NCBI GenBank assembly: GCA_001692895.1
Contig: KV748178.1
Coordinates: 434,001-498,000 of the forward strand
Source of the DNA: Cenococcum geophilum 1.58
Taxonomy: Eukaryota > Ascomycota > Dothideomycetes > Gloniales > Gloniaceae
Direction of reading: 5' to 3'
Length of the DNA: 64,000 nt
Of the stretch, positions 46,330 to 58,029 are shown one piece after another. The translations under genes and the position numbers were made by a program. Within the stretch, counting starts at the first letter, position 1, and each line of letters starts with the position of its first letter. A model generated the notes under the pieces. That model was not told the origin of the DNA, ran no database searches, and saw only the letters and a program-made list of their open reading frames with translations.

Positions 46330-49300
46330 GCGTATCTTCTAATACTAGCCGCCGGGGGTCTGTCTACGGCTAATATAATCCGTGCGATTCTAGCGGCGTG
46401 CTCTAGCAGCTTAATAGCCTATTCGATCTATCTATTTGCCTAGTAAGTGTCTTTTAGCAGCGACTAGTAGGCTTTATGCTTAGTAAACATAGCTATTATA
46501 GTGGCCTATTGGTAAAACTAAGCGACGGAGAGCGGTGATCTGCCGTCCTTATCTGTATAGTTTTGCACAGCACTATAGTCTAAAAGCAACCGTACTACTT
46601 CGGAGTAACTATACGCTATAGTCTAGAACAATAGAGTCTACCCAGTTATACTCCGTATATTAATATTAACAGCAGTTATTATAAGAAGAACCTTAACCAC
46701 TTCTTTATACTTAGACTGCGACGCCCTCTATAAAGGGGTTATTCCGCAGATATTTCGCTTGCCTAAAGGAATGCCGTTATTAATAAATTAACGAACAGTT
46801 ACGGCGTCTCCATTTTTGGCGGCATTATAGAGGCGTAAGATATTAAGCCATCGCTCTTTACCATTGTTAATATAATCCCACTAATTAATAAGACCAAGGA
46901 CTTGTTCCTAACCACTAGTAGCAGCTACCTTAATTACTCTAGTAGTAACTTTAATGCTAATAGTTTAATAGAGGAGTTAAACCAGCTTATAACTTATACG
47001 CTCGTTAGAAACCGCCTCTTTAAGCACCTCTTTAGTAATCTTGACTTCGTCGCTACGCTAATTAAGGAGAAGTGCTATTACCTCCTTACTACTACTCTAG
47101 TTCCCAGCTGCTGCCTTAACCACCTCTTTAGTGATTTTCACTTCGTCACTACGCTAATTAAGGAGTAATGCTATTACCTCCTTACTCTAGTTTCTAGCTG
47201 CTGCCTTAGCCACCTCTTTAGTAATCTTAACTTCGCCGCTACACTAATTAAGGAGAAGTGCTATTACCTTCTTACTACTGCTCCTATTCCTAGCTACTAC
47301 CTTAACTACCTCTTTAGTAATTTTAACTTCGTCACTGCGCTAATTAAAAAGTAGTACTATTACTTCCTTACTATTGCTTGAGTTCCTAGCTGCTACCTTA
47401 ACCACCTCTTTAATAATCTTAACTTTATCGCTGCGCTAATTAAGGAGTAGTGCTATTACCTTCTTGCCACTGCCCTTATTCCTAGCTGTTGCCTTAATTA
47501 CCTCTTTAGTAATCTTAACTTCGTCACTACGCCAATTAAGGAGAAGTGCTACTACCTCCTTGCCACTGCTCTAGTTCCTAGCTACTGCCTTAACCACCTC
47601 TTTAGTAATCTTAACTTTCTTACCGCACTGTATAAGAAGTATATTTATAGCTAGCGCATTAAATGATTTTACAAGCGCCTGGATTAACTAAGGGGTAACT
47701 ATAATCCTATCACGGCGCTGATTAAAAAGTAGTGCTATTACCTTCTTACCGCTACTTAAGTTCCTAGCCGCTGCCTTAACTACCTCTTTAGTAGTCTTAA
47801 CTTTGTCGCTGCGCTAATTAAGAAGCAGTACTATTACCTCCTTACTATTAATCTCGTTCCTAGCTACTACCTTAACCACCTCTTTAGTGATCTTAACTTC
47901 GTCACTGTGCTAATTAAGGAGTAGTGCTATTACGTCCTTGCTACTGTTTTAGTTCCTAGCTGCTGCCTTAACCACCTCTTTAGTAATCTTAACTTCGTCA
48001 CTGCGCTAATTAAGGAGCAGTGCCATTATATCCTTGCCACTACTTCTATTCCTAGCTACTGCCTTAACCACCTTTTTAGTAATTTTAACCTCATTACTGT
48101 ACTGCGTAAGAAGTATGTTTATAGCTAGCGTATTAAATAATTTTATAAGCGCCTAGACTAGCTAAGGGGTAACTATAATCCCATCGCGGCGCTAATTAAG
48201 GAGTAGCGCTATTACCTCTTTACTATTGCTCCGGTTCCTAGCTGCTGCCTTAACTACTTCTTTAGTAATCTTGACTTCGTCACTGCGCTAATTAAGGAGA
48301 AGTGCTATTACTTCCTTGCTACTGCTTTTGTTTCTAGTTACTACCTTAACCACCTCTTTAGTAATCCTAACTTCGTTACTGCGCTAATTAAGGAGTAGTG
48401 CTATTACCTCCTTACTACTACTTCCGTTCCTAGCTACTGCCTTAACTACCTCTTTAGTAATCTTAACTTTGTCACTACGCTAATTAAGGAGCAGTGCTAT
48501 TACCTCCTTACCACTGTTCTAGTTCCTAGCTACCGCCTTAATTACCTCTTTAGTAATTTTAACTTCGTTACTACGCTAATTAAGGAGAAGTATTATTACC
48601 TCCTTGCCACTGCTCTAGTTCCCAGCTGCTACCTTAACTACCTTTTTAGTAATCTTAACTTTGTTGCCGTACTACGTAAGAAGTATATTTATAGCTAGCG
48701 TATTAAATAATTTCGCAAGCGCCTAGACTAGCTAAGGGGTAACTATAATCCCGTCATAGCGCTGATTAAGAAGCAGTACTATTACCTCCTTACTATTACT
48801 CTGGTTCCCAGCTACTGCCTTAACTACTTCTTTAGTAATCTTAACTTCGTCACTGCGCTAATTAAGGAGGAGTGCTATTACCTCCTTATTGTTAATCCCG
48901 TTCCTAGCTACTACCTTAACCACCTCTTTAGTAATCTTAACTTTGTTACCGTACTGCGTAAGAAGTATATTTATAGCTAGCGCATTAAATAATTTCGCAA
49001 GCGCCTGGACTAGCTAAGGGGTAACTATAATTCTATCGCGGCGCTAATTAAGGAGTAGTACTATTACCTCCTTGCTATTGCTCCAGTTCCCAGCTACTGC
49101 CTTAACCACCTCTTTAGTGATCTTAACTTCGCCGCTACGCTAATTAAGGAAAAGTGCTATCACCTCCTTGCTACTGCTTCCGTTCCCAGCTACTGCCTTA
49201 ACCACCTCTTTAGTAATCTTAACTTTGTCACTGCGCTAATTAAGGAGCAGTGCTATTATTTCCTTGCCACTGCTTAGGTTCCCAGCTGCTGCCTTAACCA

Positions 49301-52300
49301 CCTCTTTAGTAATCTTAACTTTGTCACTGCGCTAATTAAGGAGCAGTGCTATTATTTCCTTGCCACTGCTTAGGTTCCCAGCTGCTGCCTTAACCACCTC
49401 TTTAGTAATCTTAACTTTGTCACTGCGCTAATTAAGGAGCAGTGCTATTACCTCCTTACTACTGCTCTAGTTCCTAGCTACTACCTTAACTACCTCTTTA
49501 GTAATCTTAACTTTATTACTGCGTTAATTAAGGAGCAGTACTATTACCTCCTTACTACTACTCCCGTTCCTAGCTACTGCTATAACTACCTCTTTAGTGA
49601 TCTTAACTTCGTTACTACGCTAATTAAAGAGAAGTGCTATTACCTTCTTACTATTACTTAAGTTCCCAGCTACCGCCTTAACCACCTCTTTAATAGTCTT
49701 AACTTCGTCGCTACGCTAATTAAGGAGTAGTGCTATTACCTCCTTGCCGTTAATCTCGTTCCCAGCTACTGCCTTAACCACCTCTTTAGTAATCTTAACT
49801 TCGTCGCTATGCTAATTAAGGAGCAGTGCTATTACCTCCTTACTACTGCTCTAGTTCCTAGCTACTACCTTAACCACCTTTTTAGTAATCTTAACTTTAT
49901 CGCTGCGCTAATTAAGGAGCAGTGCTATTACCTGCTTGCCACTACTTCTATTCCTAGCTACTGCCTTAACTACTTCTTTAGTAATCTTAACTTCGTTACT
50001 ATACTAATTAAGGAGTAGTGCTATTACGTCCTTACTACTACTCCAGTTCCTAGCTACTGCCTTAACTACCTCTTTAGTAATCTTAACTTCGTCGCCGCAC
50101 TATATAAGAAGTATATTTATAACTAGCGCATTAAATAATTTTATAAGCGCCTAGACTAGCTAAGGGGTAACTATAATCCCATCGCGGCGCTAATTAAGGA
50201 GCAGTACCATTACCTCTTTGCCGCTGCTTAAGTTCCTAGCTACTGCCTTAACTACCTCTTTAGTAGTCTTAACTTCGTCACTGCGCTAATTAAGGAGAAG
50301 TGCTATTATCTCCTTGCCACTGCTCTAGTTCCTAGCTACTGCCTTAACCACTTCTTTAGTAATCTTAACTTCGTCGCTATGCTAATTAAGAAGCAGCGCT
50401 ATTACCTCCTTACTACTGCTCCCGTTTTTAGCTACCGCCTTAACTACCTCTTCTATAACCTGCATCTTATTTATATATTGGTTTAGTAAAACTTTAAGTA
50501 ACTTATAACTTTTATATAACACTAAGATATATAGGAGGCTTCGACCTTACTTGTTCGTAAAGCGCGCTTATAGAATTAGTTTATATTTTAAATCTTCTAG
50601 TATTTCTAGAAGATTAAAGGTATATAAAATGAACTAAGCTGCTATAAAAGCTAAAGCTAGTATCACTATAGTATCTTCTAGTCGGCGCTTTAATTCCTAT
50701 ATAATATTAGACTTCTATAAGAAGTATAGGAGCTAAGCACTCTATAGTCTAATAGGAGAAGGTATACCGCTATCACCAGATACAAAATACTAAAAAATGC
50801 TTTTTAGTTTACCTGAGGTCCTATTATTAGCCGCTAGTTAATAGTATACAGCCTAGTAAACATTAGAGTATTCGCTAAGTCTATTAGTTTTAGGTAACTT
50901 TATAGTTAGGCGCTAGCTGCGTATAGAAATAAACTTATTAGTTATAGGGTTCTAACTTATAGAGACTAAGTCCCGGAGATATACTTCCGCTACTAGAGTA
51001 TTAGTTACTATAGGTGTATATTCTTACCGCTTTTCTAAAAACTCCCTAACTAATAGATAGGCGAAGCGAAATATGTCTAACTGGGCGTTAAAGACGACAA
51101 AGTTATTATAAAGCTTAAGGACCAGATCTTTAGGAATAGAGGCGTTATCGCTACTTTATAGAATTTTTAAGACTGCTGCTAGAAATTCTATGGTCTTTAG
51201 CGTTCTCTAGGCGTATAATAGCTAACTAAGCACGTTCCTAAAAATAATTCTTTAATTTTTACCGGGCTTATTTAAAAGGACGTTATAAAGTTTAGCGTAA
51301 AGAGTATCTAAGTCTAGAGGAAGCCAACCAAGACTTTTATAGATGTTAGCATCTATATTAAACGAGCAGAGGTATTATAATTATATACTTACCCAGCGGA
51401 ACCTAGAAATAAGATCAATATACTATTAATTTAAGTCATAGTTAAGAAACTTACATTCCGCTAGCACCTTTAATTACCTTTTTTATAATAAGCTCCTTTA
51501 TCTCCGTTTAAGAATTACTATATTACAATAGTTCTCCGTCTTTAATAAGCCGTTCTGCCTAATCCTTTATAAAAACCGCAATATTATTGCTATTCCTATT
51601 AAACTTAATCTCTAGGTTTAGATAGCGCTGCAAACGGAAGACAATATTATAATTATCGCGACTTAAGACAAATATCTTAACCAACCTAGAGGACTCCCAG
51701 AGAATCTTTTCTAGCATCTTAAGCAGATTGCACCGCTTCCCTAGGTTGCATTTATTAAGGGCGTCTATTACTATAGTTATTAGTGGATACTACTTAATAA
51801 GCTAGATAATAAGTGCGCAGCTTTTCTCTATCCGCAGCGACCTAGACGTAAATTCTTTAGTTTCTTTCTTCTTATAGAGATTAAGAATGGGCTTTAGTAG
51901 TGGCTTTTTAGGTTCTAAAGAAGACAGCTACCTAGTAAGGCTAGTAAGTATTACTGTGGGATCTAAACGCCTAGGTTTAGCCCTGTTTTATAAGGAGTAA
52001 AAAAAAACTAGTTACGGATTATAGCCGGCATAAAAGCTATTAAGAGCGTCTTTAATTACAATTAAACTTAGGAAAAGTTAACATTTATTATAATAGCTTT
52101 AAGTTAATGCATAAATAACTTACACTAGCTTGCTCTTACCTAACCTAGGAATTCCATAAAGCTATAGGATAGAGGACGCACTCTCCTTCTTCTATCTCTT
52201 AAAGACGGGGTCTAAGAGAAGCTATTACCCGGTTCCTAAAAGCACGCCCTACTTTATCTGCTCGTGATGTTAAATATATAGTTTGGGCGACACCTATAGT

Positions 52301-53340
52301 AAAATCTCTGTACGCTTAGATACTAGGGGCCATAAGTAAGCGCTTTATTCCCTTAGTGGACCACTTGCCTTAAAGGTTGTCTTAAATATTCTTTAGATTG
52401 TCGTCCATCCTTTATAAGGGCGTATTAATATCTGCTAGCAAACGCTTTAATTCCGCGTAATTGTGGAACTAATCTAAATATACACTTATTAGTATATAGG
52501 GGTAATTTGGTAGCATTTATACCGACTATATCTATTAATAAGAGCTGTATATTAACGGACACCGTCTTATACTGTATAAATATCGTCTAAATATATATTA
52601 AACTTTGGTTCGGTAAGAAGACCGCTCTTAAAAATACGTTCTATTTATTAATCTTATTAGTTAATATTTTAAGCTTATAAAGAGATGTACTGACTTACGG
52701 AGCCCTATTTAAGGTATTGTTTCACTTTAATTAGATAGATTAAGACAGCTATATACAGTATTACTAAGGCCCTTTATAGCTCTTCCGTAGCTTTGGATAT
52801 CTATCTAAGATAAAGATCTTTAAGAACGGCGTAGTAATAGATTAGCTCCGCTATCTATACTAAACCTTTTACTACTCCACTAAACTTATTATAATTATTC
52901 ACTGTAATCTATATAGGAGTTAGCTACTTTCTCTTTTAATGGCTCCGTACTATATAAACCTATAATACTAAGCGGATCCCTACCTAGGGAAGTGCAGTAT
53001 AAACCGGATCGTACTAGACTATAATATTCCCCACTTGCTTAAAAATATTGATCTACCTAATAATCTTATTAAATACGTCCCTTAGTATAACAGTTTCTCC
53101 GCTCTTGCGACTATACTTCTACCTTTTCTTAATGCATTCTTGCTTCGACTTTTTAGTAAATATATGTAAGTCTATAAGGGGTTTAAGTTTATCCGGGCGA
53201 CTAAAGTCTATATTACGCCTATCCTCGTCGTTTAACTAGGCTACTACGAGTGCCTAGAGATTGGTACTGCGAATAATATAGAGAATTAATAAATACGGTG
53301 CTAAGTAAAGAGACTCTGTATACGTATACGCTCTTCTATA
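46330..53340 (-). pseudogene. NACHT NLR relic with N-terminal STAND domain, 33-residue repeats and ankyrins
   Basis: Fungal NACHT STAND proteins act in recognition and cell-death signalling. Minus strand, in order: an N-terminal part from about 53340 with NIDFSRPDKLKPLIDLHIF and YDPVYTALP, as in NACHT STAND proteins; a NACHT domain with P-loop LYGIPRLGKSKLV (about 52170), Walker B-like VIDALNKC and SSRLVKIFVLSRDNYNIVFR (about 51700); a long helical part; an array of about 34 repeats of 33 residues (47010-50450, consensus KEVVKA-AGN--SGKEVIALL); and at 46340-46860 ankyrin repeats (GITPL, NGDAVTVR, DKDGRSPLSVA). Length about 2,300 residues. Many CAG/CAA/TGG codons have become stops, with few shifts. 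The assignment rests on motif order; the precise N-terminal subfamily is less sure. Confidence 0.85.
47010..50450 (-). repeat. 99-bp coding repeat array, about 34 units
   Basis: Units of 99 bp encode 33 residues of the KEVVKA...GKEVIALLLN-RSDEVKIT type. A second, 90-bp unit type (LVKSFNALAINILL) is interspersed at about 47640, 48110, 48690, 48960 and 50110. Most variation is by transitions; two neighbouring units near 49240-49410 are identical over more than 90 bp, which points to recent duplication or gene conversion. Confidence 0.9.
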
Positions 53341-53344
53341 GTAT

Positions 53345-53786
53345 AGCTAGGAAAGCCATAATATAAGTACTTGAGAGAAGTTATATAGGCTAACGTAGTT
53401 AACGGGGTTTTAATTAACACCCTAGTTTTAACTAAAAGGAACATCAAAACTTTACCTAAGTTATATCTATTACGCCTAGGTAAGCCTTAGCACGACACAC
53501 CGCCTTTAAATATATGTGTGTTACATACGGAGGTACAGCGCATAATGTTTGTAATAACGCTAGTAAGGGGGAATCCCTACTATAATCGACTTATCCTAAT
53601 AAAGTAATAGGCGTTATAATACTAAAATCTACCTCAACGCGTATAGAATATACGTTCTACATAAAACACGCTCTATATAGTACCTATACGTTCCACTAGA
53701 GCATTATTAAGCTGTAATTAACACAGAAGGTCGATTTATAAAGTACTAGATATATATAGACAATATATAGAGTAATAGATTTAATA
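53345..53786. other. AT-rich spacer
   Basis: Upstream of the NACHT relic. No promoter element can be defended and no gene is visible. Confidence 0.4.
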
Positions 53787-53791
53787 ATTTT

Positions 53792-54087
53792 TATTACGGC
53801 ACTATTACAGACCCTAGTTAGGGGCTCGGCCGAGCCTTAGCGCCATATATATCCCTTAACACAACAATTTAGGTCCTTAGGTTATTGATAAGAATTAACC
53901 AATTAGAAAAGCTGGGTTAATATAAATATCCAATTAAATCCAGTCGTTAATATAAGCGAACTTGGCAAAGGACCTTGCCGTATTAAGGGATAGACGTGTC
54001 CTTTCCTCAACCTTCTTCCAGTCCTCGTCTTGGAATTATCGTTTACTGGCTACCAATAGATTCTATTTTTTTAACTAAGCCTTTACA
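53792..54087 (+). mobile_element. Solo LTR with perfect target duplication, split by a MITE
   Basis: Starts TATTACGGCACTATTAC, ends GCCTTTACA, flanked by ATTTT on both sides (53787-53791 and 54088-54092). Without the inserted MITE and its duplicated TA it is about 155 bp and aligns with the solo LTR at 33429-33598 (in opposite orientation). It is more RIP-mutated than that copy. Confidence 0.92.
53852..53990. mobile_element. TCCCTTAA-type MITE, 139 bp, nested in a solo LTR
   Basis: Terminal repeats TCCCTTAA and TTAAGGGA; TA at 53850-53851 and 53991-53992. The LTR at 33429-33598 has an uninterrupted sequence at the matching site, so this copy shows the empty and filled states of one target. 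Confidence 0.9.
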
Positions 54088-54207
54088 ATTTTGGTGCTAT
54101 AAGGCCTATTACTTTATTAGGATAAGTATGGCCGCTGCAGCCTATAACATATAGATTCTACACATTACGCAAGGTTTTAAAAAGGGAAAAGACGGAAAAT
54201 AGATATT

Positions 54208-54418
54208 TGTTACGGCGCTGGCACATTACCCCAGATTGCCCCAGATTGCCCCAGATTGCCATCACGTGACCAGAAGATTATATATAACTCCAAGCGGTGC
54301 TTCCGTTCCTCTTGTTTCCTTTCTTTAGCTTTAGATCCTCGTTTATAGACAATCCAATCATACAGGCTTACGCGACCTTCTTGCCGTACTCGTGCCTCGA
54401 TTAACTAAGTCGCTAACA
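54208..54418 (+). mobile_element. Solo LTR of family I, little RIP
   Basis: 211 bp from TGTTACGGCGCTGG to GCTAACA, the best preserved copy of the LTR seen at 16632 and 19462. Contains three tandem CCCCAGATTG units (54229-54258). The flanks ATATT and AAATT agree in four of five bases, so the target duplication is only probable. Confidence 0.8.
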
Positions 54419-54652
54419 AAATTAATATTAGGACTAATGGATAGTCGTATAATAAAATTTATACTATTTAGAAGCCCTAAGTCTTAAAAAAAAAAGTAAC
54501 TACGTGTGGTAATAATAACGTGTTGTATAAATAAATGAATTAGATATCCGTAACCTCTATTTAGCGGATTTTTGCTTATACTTTTAACAAACGCTCTTAG
54601 ACGTGATTTTGCAATTCGGAAGACGGCGTAGGTTATTCCAATGCTAGCTAAA

Positions 54653-54735
54653 AAATCACGTCTGAGCTCGCTGAGGTAAGAAAATCCGCACCAACGGAAT
54701 CACGTCTGAGCCCGTTGAGGTAACAGACTATAAGT
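54653..54735 (+). repeat. Two direct copies of an element end
   Basis: The sequence AATCACGTCTGAGC-CG-TGAGGTAA occurs at about 54653-54683 and 54703-54733, joined by AAAATCCGCACCAACGG. The same sequence in inverted form is the left end of the element at 22880. It lies about 40 bp left of cassette B. Confidence 0.75.
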
Positions 54736-54999
54736 CACTGATCTCAGTTCGGCATGCCTGGCGTATCTCCAGGGCTAGCAGGGAGGGCGGCCGGCCCGCT
54801 CTGGCCATACCCTTGTCGAGATATACTAAATTAGATAGACTGCAGGAGAGAATGGTTAATAGATAAACTAAGCCACATGTGGCAAAATCCAGTCTCCGGA
54901 GAACGCCACTTAATTAGCCTGTTTTGTACACGAGCCACCGGTACCATCCAGTACTATTGTTTGACACTTAAAATACAATTTTTTCCGGCATATGCTGTG

Positions 55000-56700
55000 A
55001 GAATGTACACAACAGCCCGGGTACCGAATCCTTAGCCGCGAGATCTTCAATGCAAGGCAGCGGCAAAGAGTTGCACTTCTAAAGCATACTTGGAAAATGT
55101 TCCGTAGCAATTAGCCAATCTAAAACCTAGATTCATTATCAACCTATATGCATCCCACCGTAGTCTAGCTAAAGCATTTTGGGGAATATATAGTCGAACT
55201 ATTTTCGCCAAATAGCTAAGAACTTTACCTTCCCAATAGAACTATTCCTACCAGTCGGTCAGGGGGCCAACTAACGTTTGACTTCGGTGGCGGCGAATAT
55301 AAGATAAGGTGTAGCTTTTCGAGTTCAAGGGTAATCGTGAGAGGACCGATTTAACAGCTGCGACTTGTAAATACTTAAAACGTCTTAGGAGCCTGGTGGG
55401 CTTGGGTGTTGCGGACCTTATTAATGTTTTAAGAGAAGCAAACTATAACACGCATTACAGTAAAGAGCATCCCAATTTTTATCGCGTGTCGCTACGAGCT
55501 TTGCCTTCTTGACGCGGTCGCAACGACTGCACGTAAAGCTTGTTGGCGAAGTAAGCCGATGCAGCGTCCATGATCCTCATGGGGGATATTCCTTCACTAC
55601 CTCGAGATCATAAGGCTCCTGCGAGGGGTTGGAGACTCTATTGTCTTAAGATGAGTTGGAAGTCATTTTATATATCTAATTAAAGGTAGTGGTTAGCATA
55701 CAAGGAAGAATAAACCCATGAATTTTTACTCCATTCAGGCGGCCATAATTAACTAATTAAATCAGAGTCCGTCCCAGCCGCCAAAAGCAGCTATGCAGCG
55801 TATGGCTTAGAGCCGGTTCCCTCCTCTACATTTATAGAACGAATAAGAGGGCAAACAACTTATTCCGGGTCGAAACGAATCGACGATACTAATTAAATGA
55901 TACACTATATAACGCAATCTGAAATTGCGGGGTTAATTGCTGATCTACCTATCATTTGTCATAGCCCGCTAAACTTAATAGGTCAGTGCAGCCTTCTAAG
56001 CCAGGACAGTATGTGTGCTGAAGTCGTTAAAACGTAGCATCACAGCTTACGACCTTCCTTTCCTCGTCGTTCTCGAAGCGTCTTAAAGCGTCAATCTAGA
56101 TTACAGCCGATTAAGCTAAGACGTACTACTTAAACAACGCGGGACAATGGTTTCGACATGCTGTATAGTCTCAAGAAACCCGCGAGTGGATTAAGAGAAC
56201 CATCGACGAAGGGGAACGCCCAGCTGTAAGGGGCGCTTAGTTATGTAATGCTCTACTATATAATAGTTTTACGCGACACGCCTATTTGGACCACGCTGGT
56301 TTATCTAGCGATTCGTTTAAGTTAGAAGAACAGTGTCGCTTTGCAATACTGACGTCCTCCAATCTTTTCGAAGAATGATGAAAGGCACTTTGCGACCAAA
56401 ATTAAGGGAACAGCTAACTAGATCACTTAGGTAATGGCAATTACATGCCTAGGCTTGCGCCTCACTGTTGTTAAGGTATTATGTTGGTAAAGAGTACTAA
56501 ATCAAGTTTTGAGTCGGCATAATTCGTGGCCTTTAAAACCTTTTATAACGAAGAGTAGTAAGACCCTTAGCATATGCCGGCCTTAAGCTATAATGGAGCA
56601 GCGCCCGGTAGGCTTTCCGATTGGGCCAACTTGGGATAGGCTATAAAAGGGGCTCTTGATTATTTGTGTGGCACGTAGGTGGTTACGATATATTTTTTAC
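55000..56700 (+). pseudogene. Unrecognised coding relic in cassette B
   Basis: The plus strand has long stretches broken only by single stops. One frame reads PGYRILSREIFNARQRQRVA and further on GGQLTFDFGGGEYKIRCSF (about 55016-55340); another frame reads LVGLGVADLINVLREANYNT (about 55390) and SYAAYGLEPVPSSTFIERIR (about 55800) and stays nearly open to about 56020. This suggests one gene with a frameshift or intron near 55350, or two genes. No motif lets me name the family. Hydrophobic segments near 56650-56760 may be non-coding. Confidence 0.35.
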
Positions 56701-57194
56701 TTTATATCTACTAAATAAGTTTTTGCTGCAGCTATACCTGAAAAACATAATTATATAACCTACGTCTTTATGAACTCTTCTACTACTTCGTGTTTCGGCA
56801 TCGCTTCCTAGAGCTGCTTGATTTATTATCGCAACTTGGTAGTATATAGAAGGTCTATTTATACCGCAGCCATAGCATTCTCAGGATGGCTCTATCTTTT
56901 AATTATTTAGCCTGTGGAATGTCGTTTACGCTGTATATATATATTCCTATTCGCTCTTAATAGGCATGGATCTATACCATAACCCTGCTTAACCCCGCCA
57001 GCTATTCTCGTGGCTCCCGTGCTTGCCATCTCTGTGTCTAGTGTGACTTATTCTTGCGGCAGTCTAGCCCGAACAATGCGATAACCAAAGATAAGAGCGT
57101 GCTTTATATATACAGCTTAACGCGGTAAATCTAGCAAGTTATACCCTATCTTAATATACGATAAGCGATAAAATAATAGGTTTAATAAAAAATA

Positions 57195-58025
57195 CTTCTG
57201 ATTTAGCGGACCTAGTAACATCTACTTTTTAGTTAAGTCGATCGCTGCACCTTATAGCCAGAGGCCTTCTAAGCCAAAGCCCTATACCTGAACTTATAGA
57301 ACTGCTTAAAGCCCTCGACACGGCATTGGAAAAGCTTGCCCAGATATTGACCATGACGAATGCCGAATTTACAGCACTAGAGCTCCCTCTGTGAAGTTAT
57401 GGTAAGTGTTATAAAGAGCTTAATGAACAAATCAGTTAGGCGGCTCAATTAGGTGCTTATAACTGGGCTATATTCGAGTATATGGGCTAGGATATCTTTG
57501 GCTTTACACGTACTTTGAAAATATATACATCTACCATCGTGATAAAGATGATAGATGTTGCGTTGTATGTTAAAGGCGTACTTATATAGACTAAAGCTGA
57601 CACTAGTATAGGTCTGTAGGCAATATCACGTTTACTAGAGAATGCCTCAAGGAATATAAAGAGCTTATTAAAGACACTCAGTCCGCTATCCTTAAAGAAC
57701 TGGAAAGCAAGGTTTATTAGTTGGGCAAAATAAAACAGTAGCTTAGTAAATTAATTTTTCTATTATACTATAGGTTAATGTATAGTCATTTATTGAACTA
57801 GTCTAGGCTATCTATTAGTGGCTGCTGCTGGCATATATTTTCTTAATATGGCTGTAGGGGCCGTTTGCCTGGGGTGGAATACTAGCACTGTCAATACTGA
57901 AAATTTTTGGTACCATGTCAACCACCGTTTAGTGAAGTAATAGAAGAGGCGTTAGTGATAGAGTCCATCTCAAAAGAGTTAACCGCGGATGATTGCGACG
58001 ATGGGTTGGGTCTAGGGCGGACTCG
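57195..58025 (+). pseudogene. HeLo-like STAND N-terminal domain relic
   Basis: A plus-strand frame reads ELIELLKALDTALEKLAQIL, then NAEFTALELPL (stop) SYGKCYKEL and FEYMG, followed after a frameshift near 57640 by ECLKEYKELIKDTQSAILKE and KVYQLGKIKQQL. This order matches the fungal N-terminal domain of STAND proteins (HeLo-like), known as a cell-death or signalling module. No NACHT or NB-ARC domain follows within the cassette, so either the gene encoded a stand-alone domain or the remainder is lost. The start codon is not intact. Confidence 0.6.
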
Positions 58026-58029
58026 TTAA

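Noticed and set aside
46902-50018. Plus-strand open frames within the NLR repeat array
   Set aside because: They are antisense to the 33-residue repeats of the minus strand, which continue into NACHT and ankyrin domains in the same direction.
54208-54418. Firm target duplication for this solo LTR
   Set aside because: The flanks ATATT and AAATT differ by a transversion, which RIP does not produce, so it is only stated as probable.
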